Origin: Bacteroidota bacterium
Lineage (GTDB): Bacteria; Bacteroidota; Bacteroidia; JAADEI01
DNA: 12,089 nt
Reading direction: 5' to 3'
Assembly (NCBI GenBank): GCA_015490475.1
Contig: WFXT01000106.1
Span: 1 to 12,089 of the forward strand
Shown here: piece after piece, positions 6,905-12,089 of the stretch
How the letters are laid out: the number at the start of each line of letters is the position of its first letter
Position numbering within the stretch: the stretch's first letter is position 1
The notes under the pieces: generated by a model
The model's input: the letters and a program-made list of their open reading frames with translations, nothing else
What the model was told of the DNA's origin: nothing
Database searches by the model: none
Program-made: the position numbers and the translations under genes

Positions 6905-9900
6905 ATGAGGCAATTCCAAAAGTTGTCCCAAGTTTTTCCTCTGACTTTAATTGCTTTGAGCATTCAAGCACAAACAGTGTATTTCAATGAAACTTTCTCA
7001 ACCGTAATCCCCGGTACTATACCCGCAGGGTGGCAGTTGGGTGATGGAGGGGTTGTTGACCAACAGCCCCCGTTGGAGTCAGATTCCACATGGACTGTAG
7101 TTACTGACTTCGGTGGTAATGACCTTGGGCAAGGTAAATTCCTTTTTATTCAAGGTAATGCGCTTTTAGGACAGCGAGATACTATTGAAACACCAGCAAT
7201 TACTATTTTACCTGGTTCCCTTAGAGGCGATTTATATTTGGGACTTTTAACCTATTACAATTATAATCAAGATGATACTGGATATGTACAGGTGTGGGAT
7301 GTTAACTCATCCTCATGGGTCACAGTGAAAATTTATACAGGAACTGATTATGGTTCATGGGTAGCCCCTCTGTGGGATACAATAAATATCACTCCTTATG
7401 CAAGCACCCAGCTTAAGGTTAGGTTCGTGTGGCATGAGCAAGGTGATTTATTCTGGGCAATTGATTCAGTAACTATTTTTTCAATTTGTCCGCCGTTGAC
7501 CAGTGCATCAGCAAATTGGATATCTGCAGGTGATGTTGTGATTTCATATTCGCCAGGTAGTTTTGATTCAATTAAGGTTGAGTATGGACCTCCTGGATTT
7601 ACACCCGGAACTGGAACGATAATTACCATTTCTCCTGCCAATTCTCCAGATACTATAACAGGATTGAATCCTTCTAATAGTTATGACTTCTATATTTGGG
7701 GATATTGTGGGTCTGATGCATCAGCAGATACGGCATTTACTTCCCTATGTGCCATCTCTAACTTACCATTTTCGGAAACATTTAACAATTCAGCAAGTTT
7801 TAGCCAGTGCTGGATCACTGAAGGTGTTGCATATATAGACGGATCTGTTAGTTCCTGTGGAAGTATCTCTGGAAGTTTCTTGACATTGTGGGGAGATAAT
7901 CAGACTTTTGTTGAAAGCCCAGCTATTGATGTAGGGGCTTCAGGAGGCTTTATTATAACGTATTTTTACAGAGGAGGTAATAGAACATGTGGTGATAGAC
8001 CGGAAGCGGGAGACAAAATAGCAGTTCAGTACTGGGATGGTTCATCGTGGCAGGACATTGTTGTTTATGATGGCTCGCAAGCACCTATCAATTGGACGAG
8101 ACAGGAATTTGCAGTGTGTTTGCCGGCAGGAATCACTGTTACTCGTGTTAGGATAAAGGTATTAAGCGGTGGTGGTCCTACATTAGATTCCTGGCACTTT
8201 GAAAATCTTTCCCTTACTGCCTTACCTACACAACCTAATGTAGAAATTGTTGGTATTAATAGAATTGCTAACACTATTTGTGGTGTTGGAACAAACGACA
8301 CTATCAGAATTTCCTTGGTTAACTTTTCTCAGGAGCCAGTTGATTCTCTTATTATTGGATATAGAGTGGGAGGCACATATTATGTAGATACAATATCCTA
8401 TGTAAGTACTGGGGGATTTGGTGCGTGCCCCAACATATCAGATGTTGCAGTGGTAGATCTGCCTTTCAATGTTACTGGAGCAGGATTATATGAACTGAGA
8501 ATATTTGCTCATGATTTGAATAATGATTTAACACCTTCTGATACCACAACTTACTATGTAATGGTGGGTGACAGATGGGTCTATGCCGACATAAATTCTG
8601 GTTCCTATGGTAGTGATGTGTTCTGGAAGCTATATTACACCCCAGTTAACTACTTGGTAGCCAGAAGTTTTGCGGGAACTTATGCTTCAAATTCAATATA
8701 TACTGAGTCGTTTTGTGTTATAGATGGTTCATATAGATTTGAGGCATGGGATAGAACAGGTGATGGTTGGACGGATGGGGGTTATAAAATATACATGCTC
8801 ACAATTTGTGGAGACACTGTACTATTAGCAGATAACAGCGGGCAAAGTCCAGATAATAATTCATGTTGTGGGGAAGAAATAGAGGCATCAGAGACGTTTA
8901 GTGTTTTTGACCCTGAAATCAATAACCCCGACGTAGAAGCAGTAGAATTGTTGTCGCCAGATAGCTTTTATCTATGTGGAGAACCGCTTGAAGATTCTAT
9001 TATCTTAGTATTGCGAAATCCAACATATCTCATATTTGATACCGTTTATGTAGGATTTGATGATGGAATTACTTCTGCCTCCCTCATCGTTGATTACTCT
9101 TCTGTGGGGGGTATGCAACCATGTCAGATTGATACCGTTTATGTTGGCTACACTAATGTTAATAGTGGCGTTGGAGTACTGAAAGTATGGTCCAGTGCCA
9201 AAGGGGATGCACGACCCAATAATGATACTATAAGTGTTAACTATACAATAGGTAATAGGTGGGTTTTCGTAGAAGTTAATACTGGCAATTATGGAAATGA
9301 AGTATTCTGGAAGGTTTATCACTTGCCTTATAATACTCTTGTAGCCTCCGTCTCGCCCGGTACCTATGCCGATAATACCACTTATGTAGATTCATTTTGC
9401 GTGTTTGATGGAGAAACCTATAGGTTTGAGGCATGGGATTCGTGGGGTGATGGTTGGAGTGGTGGGACATATTCAATTTATACCGTTGCTTGTGTGAATG
9501 ACACTCTGTTATTTGTTAACAATAACGGACAAGTTCCTGATAACGGAAACTGCTGTGGACAGGAAATAGAGGTTGCAGAAACTTTTGACATTGATATGTC
9601 CAACATTTCCTTTAGAGAGTTTGTAACTCCTAATCCTTATTTTGCAAACTGTGTTGGTAAGCCTGTAGAACTTTCTTTCATTCTTGTCAACTTTACAAAC
9701 ACCACTCAAACTGCTGATGTATCATTGAATTTGAGACCTATTAGTGCACCGTCTCAGAAAGATACGACACTTCTTGGCTTGTCTGTCGGAGTATGCCATG
9801 ATACTATTACCGTATTGCTCCAAAACGTTTTGAATGGGACTTATGAAGTTGTTGGAACTGTATCTTCGCCTATTGACAATTATGGATATGATAATACTGA

Positions 9901-10660
9901 AGTGGCGGATTCAATAATTGTAATGGATTCTGTTCCTGCGGTTGATTTGCCCCCCGTGGTAAATGTTTGTTCTAACAATTTGCCACTTGTTTTAGATGTT
10001 TCTGTGGGCACTGCTTTTCAACCTGCTACATATTCATGGAATACAGGAGACACTACACCTGTAATTGAAGTCAATAATAATGCTTATTTGTCGGTTGAGA
10101 TATCTTACAAAAATGGTTGTGTAATAAGAGATTATACGTATGTGAAGGTTGATGATGCACCGATGGCTTCATTGAATGCTCCTTCCATTATGATTAAAGA
10201 TAGTACTTACTACATAAGTGTTTCAGTTGTGGGAGGAACACAATTCTCTTATAAATGGTTCTGGAACGGACAATTGATAGGAACTGATTCTATTGTCTCT
10301 GTCAAACCTACAAACACAGGAACAGATACTATTTATGTCGTAGTGCAGAATGAGTTTGGATGCGTGGATACTGCATATCATGTGTTTAATGTGGTTCTAT
10401 CATCTTTAATTCCATCTGAAGCAAATGTTGAATTGTGGTATGCAGGTGATAGCCGTATAATTATTAATTCTGCTGAACCTATTGAAGATGTGGCATTATA
10501 TGATTTGAGAGGAAAGTTGCTGTGGCAAACGAGCATTAACAAAGCAACTGGATTATTTGTCCTTGAATTACCATCCTTGCAGAAAGGAGTGTACGTAATT
10601 ACCATAGTGACTGATGACAAAGCCGTGATAACTAAGAAAATAGTGCTGATTGACCATTAA
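6905..10660 (+). CDS. Large multidomain T9SS-exported surface protein (adhesin-like)
   Basis: The 1251-residue product begins with a signal peptide (MRQFQKLSQVFPLTLIALSIQA, cleavage near residue 22). Domains are assigned by pattern. A MAM-like jelly roll (about 26-195) opens with VYFNETFS and an FN3-like domain (196-281) follows. A second jelly roll (about 287-440) opens with LPFSETFNN...CW. Next come two copies of a CARDB-like domain plus a GDGW module (about 446-667 and 675-896), a third CARDB-like stretch (to about 1010) and two PKD/Ig-like domains (about 1011-1163; YSWNTGDTT and YKWFWNG). The protein ends in a type A T9SS sorting domain (1174-1251) with ALYDLRGKLLWQ, LPSLQKGVYVITI and a final KKIVLI strand. 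No protease or glycosidase catalytic motif is apparent, so adhesion or a structural surface role is the best inference. Frame-compatible GTG codons at 6899 and 6902 precede the ATG at 6905, which is preferred. It has its own promoter and is transcribed separately from ispE. Confidence 0.9.
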   Translation: MRQFQKLSQVFPLTLIALSIQAQTVYFNETFSTVIPGTIPAGWQLGDGGVVDQQPPLESDSTWTVVTDFGGNDLGQGKFLFIQGNALLGQRDTIETPAITILPGSLRGDLYLGLLTYYNYNQDDTGYVQVWDVNSSSWVTVKIYTGTDYGSWVAPLWDTINITPYASTQLKVRFVWHEQGDLFWAIDSVTIFSICPPLTSASANWISAGDVVISYSPGSFDSIKVEYGPPGFTPGTGTIITISPANSPDTITGLNPSNSYDFYIWGYCGSDASADTAFTSLCAISNLPFSETFNNSASFSQCWITEGVAYIDGSVSSCGSISGSFLTLWGDNQTFVESPAIDVGASGGFIITYFYRGGNRTCGDRPEAGDKIAVQYWDGSSWQDIVVYDGSQAPINWTRQEFAVCLPAGITVTRVRIKVLSGGGPTLDSWHFENLSLTALPTQPNVEIVGINRIANTICGVGTNDTIRISLVNFSQEPVDSLIIGYRVGGTYYVDTISYVSTGGFGACPNISDVAVVDLPFNVTGAGLYELRIFAHDLNNDLTPSDTTTYYVMVGDRWVYADINSGSYGSDVFWKLYYTPVNYLVARSFAGTYASNSIYTESFCVIDGSYRFEAWDRTGDGWTDGGYKIYMLTICGDTVLLADNSGQSPDNNSCCGEEIEASETFSVFDPEINNPDVEAVELLSPDSFYLCGEPLEDSIILVLRNPTYLIFDTVYVGFDDGITSASLIVDYSSVGGMQPCQIDTVYVGYTNVNSGVGVLKVWSSAKGDARPNNDTISVNYTIGNRWVFVEVNTGNYGNEVFWKVYHLPYNTLVASVSPGTYADNTTYVDSFCVFDGETYRFEAWDSWGDGWSGGTYSIYTVACVNDTLLFVNNNGQVPDNGNCCGQEIEVAETFDIDMSNISFREFVTPNPYFANCVGKPVELSFILVNFTNTTQTADVSLNLRPISAPSQKDTTLLGLSVGVCHDTITVLLQNVLNGTYEVVGTVSSPIDNYGYDNTEVADSIIVMDSVPAVDLPPVVNVCSNNLPLVLDVSVGTAFQPATYSWNTGDTTPVIEVNNNAYLSVEISYKNGCVIRDYTYVKVDDAPMASLNAPSIMIKDSTYYISVSVVGGTQFSYKWFWNGQLIGTDSIVSVKPTNTGTDTIYVVVQNEFGCVDTAYHVFNVVLSSLIPSEANVELWYAGDSRIIINSAEPIEDVALYDLRGKLLWQTSINKATGLFVLELPSLQKGVYVITIVTDDKAVITKKIVLIDH
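8573..8905 (+). repeat. GDGW module, copy 1 (within the surface protein)
   Basis: Residues 557-667 run from RWVYADINSGSYG through FEAWDRTGDGW (GDGW at 619-622) to a CCGEEIEASETF end. The copy at 9257-9588 has the same order of landmarks: RWVF, FWK, GTYA, SFCV, RFEAWD, GDGW, NNxGQ, CCGxEIE and ETF. The DNA has diverged, but 15 bases (8738-8752) are identical to the second copy. Confidence 0.85.
9257..9588 (+). repeat. GDGW module, copy 2 (within the surface protein)
   Basis: Residues 785-895 mirror copy 1, with FEAWDSWGDGW (GDGW at 848-851) and CCGQEIEVAETF. The offset from copy 1 is 684 bases. Because a CARDB-like domain precedes each copy, the duplicated unit is probably the two-domain block rather than this module alone. 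D-x-x-GDGW modules are frequent in Bacteroidota surface proteins and may bind calcium; that is inferred. Confidence 0.85.
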
Positions 10661-10691
10661 TTTGCACTTTGCAGTAAATTTTGTAAATTTG
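10661..10691 (+). promoter_or_regulatory. Bacteroidota-type promoter TTTG-N19-TAAATTTG
   Basis: The -33 TTTG (10661-10664) starts immediately after the preceding stop codon, and the -7 TAAATTTG (10684-10691) matches TAnnTTTG exactly, with 19 bases between. The box ends 25 bases before the ATG at 10717, giving a leader of about 20 bases. It implies that the fibre-like gene is transcribed on its own even though only 56 bases separate it from the adhesin gene. Confidence 0.65.
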
Positions 10692-10716
10692 CTAATAACC
10701 CTAAAATCAATTAAGG

Positions 10717-11739
10717 ATGATGAGGACAGGAGCCCTGGCGGTGATGATCGTTACCGCTATTCAATTGACTGCACAGCAAATAGGAATTGGAACAACAACA
10801 CCCCATCCAAGTGCTGCTCTTGAAATAAAATCCCCTAACCAAGGTATTCTCATTCCAAGAGTTGCCTTGCAGGGACCTAAGGATTCTTTGACAATACCTT
10901 CTCCTGCAATTTCCTTGCTTGTATATAATGTAGGAACTCCCGGCTTGGAAGCTGGATATTACTATTGGGATGGAACAACATGGAATAAGTTAGTAACTTA
11001 TTCTGGTGGCAGTGGAAGTATGCCTTCTGATAGTGATTGGGTGGTTTCTGGACAAAACATTTACAGTGCATTACCCGGAAATGTTGGTATTGGAACCACT
11101 AATCCCGTATTCAAACTGGATGTTAATGGACAGGGTCGCTTTACAGGGAAATTGACTATAGGGAACTACACCTTACCTAATACTGATGGGCAGCCAGGGA
11201 ATGTTCTTACTACTGATGGTAATGGAGTGGTTACCTGGCAAGAACCTAAGATTAAAACTGAAGCGCCATTAATTGGTGATGGAACATCTACTAATCGTTT
11301 AAGAATTCATAATGGTAATTCTCCGGGCGATGTTTTAATGTGGAATGGTTCAAGTTGGATAATTACACAACCAGGACCTGCCTCTGGGTTGACGCCACTA
11401 TGCGGCAGTCCAGCAGTTAATTATGTGCAAAAATGGACAGGAAATGCTGTGTGTAACAGCCAAATATACGACAACGGAACCAATGTTGGTATAGGAACTA
11501 ATAATCCTCTACAAAAATTACATGTGGCAGGTAGTGTTAGAATTGATGGTAATTTGCACGTATATGGACCTACACAATTATCAAGTCCGGGAATTGGACC
11601 TGGAGGGTGGAATAGTTATGACTGGCAGGCACAAACGGTCTGTCCTAATAATATGGTTGCTGTTGGTTTGGTCCTTCGCTTCGATAGGATTGGAAACGGC
11701 GATAAGGACTATCATAAGTTTAAGTTAATCTGTAGGTAG
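10717..11739 (+). CDS. Secreted fibre-like protein with NVGIGT repeats
   Basis: The 340-residue product has a signal peptide (MMRTGALAVMIVTAIQLTA, cleaved before QQIGIG). It contains three copies of a G-I-G-T-x-x-P motif: IGIGTTTPHPSAALEIK (from residue 22), NVGIGTTNPVFKLDVNG (from 122) and NVGIGTNNPLQKLHVAG (from 256). The last two lead into short beta segments (RFTGKL, VRIDGNL). Segments like YYYWDGTTWNKL, NVLTTDGNGVVTWQ and DVLMWNGSSW lie between them. This resembles trimeric fibre or tail-fibre-like shafts seen in Bacteroidota secreted proteins and some phage tail proteins. The C-terminus is a short domain bracketed by C309 and C339 (VCPNN...LICR). There is no T9SS sorting domain and no S74 autoprotease motif that I can see, so export beyond the periplasm is uncertain. 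ATG 10717 is preceded directly by AAGG; ATG 10720 is an alternative. Function is not recognised. Confidence 0.8.
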   Translation: MMRTGALAVMIVTAIQLTAQQIGIGTTTPHPSAALEIKSPNQGILIPRVALQGPKDSLTIPSPAISLLVYNVGTPGLEAGYYYWDGTTWNKLVTYSGGSGSMPSDSDWVVSGQNIYSALPGNVGIGTTNPVFKLDVNGQGRFTGKLTIGNYTLPNTDGQPGNVLTTDGNGVVTWQEPKIKTEAPLIGDGTSTNRLRIHNGNSPGDVLMWNGSSWIITQPGPASGLTPLCGSPAVNYVQKWTGNAVCNSQIYDNGTNVGIGTNNPLQKLHVAGSVRIDGNLHVYGPTQLSSPGIGPGGWNSYDWQAQTVCPNNMVAVGLVLRFDRIGNGDKDYHKFKLICR

Positions 11740-11762
11740 AGCTTATTGCACTATAAATTATT

Positions 11763-12089
11763 TTACCAATTGGGTTTGGGATTGCCATCCTCTCCAATTA
11801 CATAAAATTTTAAGTCCTTGCCTGTGAGGGTTTTTGTTATGTAGATGATTTGTCCAGTGTGATAGGCAAAATGTTCTATGGCATGATATATAGCTTCTAA
11901 GCTTGTTACGGTGAACCCTTGAATAACTAATTTCCTACATAAGTTTTGCTCATCTAAGTTGTTTAGTACATCTATAGCTTCTGAAATTGTTTTGTCAAGA
12001 GCGTTCCATAGTTGTGAAAGGGTTTCGTTTGAGAGCTTAAATTCATTCTCTCTATCCCGTTGAAACTCAACTCCCCCAAGTCCAGAAAC
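11763..12089 (-). CDS. DUF1572 / DinB-like protein, C-terminal 108 residues (runs off right edge)
   Basis: The minus-strand frame is open from the right edge to TAA at 11765-11763. It encodes GLGGVEFQRDRENEF, then a helical stretch, EAIYHAIEHFAYHTGQIIYITK, and an end of LKFYVIGEDGNPKPNW. The histidine-rich helix with YHTGQIIY is the hallmark of DUF1572 / YfiT-like members of the DinB four-helix fold, where such histidines bind a divalent metal. From memory of the family (roughly 160-180 residues), about a third of the gene, including the start, lies outside the window. The enzymatic role is unknown; related DinB-fold proteins include thiol S-transferases. It converges on the fibre-like gene, with stop codons 23 bases apart and no clear terminator between them. 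Confidence 0.85.
   Translation of the reverse strand, partial: VSGLGGVEFQRDRENEFKLSNETLSQLWNALDKTISEAIDVLNNLDEQNLCRKLVIQGFTVTSLEAIYHAIEHFAYHTGQIIYITKTLTGKDLKFYVIGEDGNPKPNW

Noticed and set aside
6905..10660. Metalloprotease or glycosidase activity in the large surface protein
   Set aside because: No HExxH, subtilisin triad or glycosidase signature is visible; the domains are binding or structural types.
11581..11739. Phage origin for the fibre-like gene
   Set aside because: It has a signal peptide and its own Bacteroidota promoter, with no phage genes, integrase or attachment site nearby.
1..12089. CRISPR arrays, insertion sequences, tRNA or rRNA genes
   Set aside because: No regularly spaced direct repeats, transposase frames, terminal inverted repeats, cloverleaf or rRNA motifs were found by reading both strands.

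Overview
The window looks like a chromosomal segment of a member of the Bacteroidota, AT-rich by eye (roughly 40% GC). Three observations support this. At least two secreted proteins end in the C-terminal sorting domain of the type IX secretion system (T9SS). The large adhesin has the jelly-roll / FN3 / CARDB-like / PKD-like architecture common in that phylum. The best promoters match the Bacteroidota -33 TTTG / -7 TAnnTTTG pattern rather than the sigma70 one. Genus or family cannot be read from the sequence. Nothing suggests a phage, plasmid, integron, insertion sequence or CRISPR array.

Layout. 1-2413 (minus strand) is a DNA-repair pair: sbcD (Mre11-type nuclease) followed by sbcC (Rad50-type ATPase, running off the left edge), with start and stop overlapping by 14 bases. 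2414-2684 is a divergent intergenic region with a 17-base palindrome and a candidate -7 box. 2688-4019 (plus) is a secreted beta-propeller-like T9SS cargo protein. Only 18 bases later comes infC (initiation factor IF3, 4038-4685), which has no AUG start available and must begin at UUG or another non-AUG codon. It is followed by trxA (4709-5041), a DUF58 / von Willebrand A-like protein (5041-5973) and ispE (5970-6836). The last three overlap by 1 and 4 bases and so form a tightly coupled operon. 6837-6904 holds a good Bacteroidota promoter for a 1251-residue T9SS surface protein (6905-10660) with an internal tandem duplication. A second good promoter precedes a 340-residue fibre-like secreted protein with NVGIGT-type repeats (10717-11739) and no T9SS signal. 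The right edge carries the 3' end of a convergent DUF1572 / DinB-like gene (11763-12089, minus).

How the genes fit together. Housekeeping genes (repair, translation initiation, redox, isoprenoid precursor synthesis) are interleaved with three exported cell-surface or extracellular proteins. The SbcCD pair should act as one nuclease complex. The trxA-DUF58-ispE cluster is probably co-expressed, but no shared pathway is evident. The two right-hand secreted proteins each have their own promoter and could be related surface structures.

I do not see convincing evidence of a wholly new multi-gene system. The points most worth a second look are the non-AUG infC placed directly behind a T9SS cargo gene, the orphan DUF58 gene between trxA and ispE, the short-leader promoters of the surface-protein genes, and the fibre-like protein with a cysteine-bracketed C-terminus.
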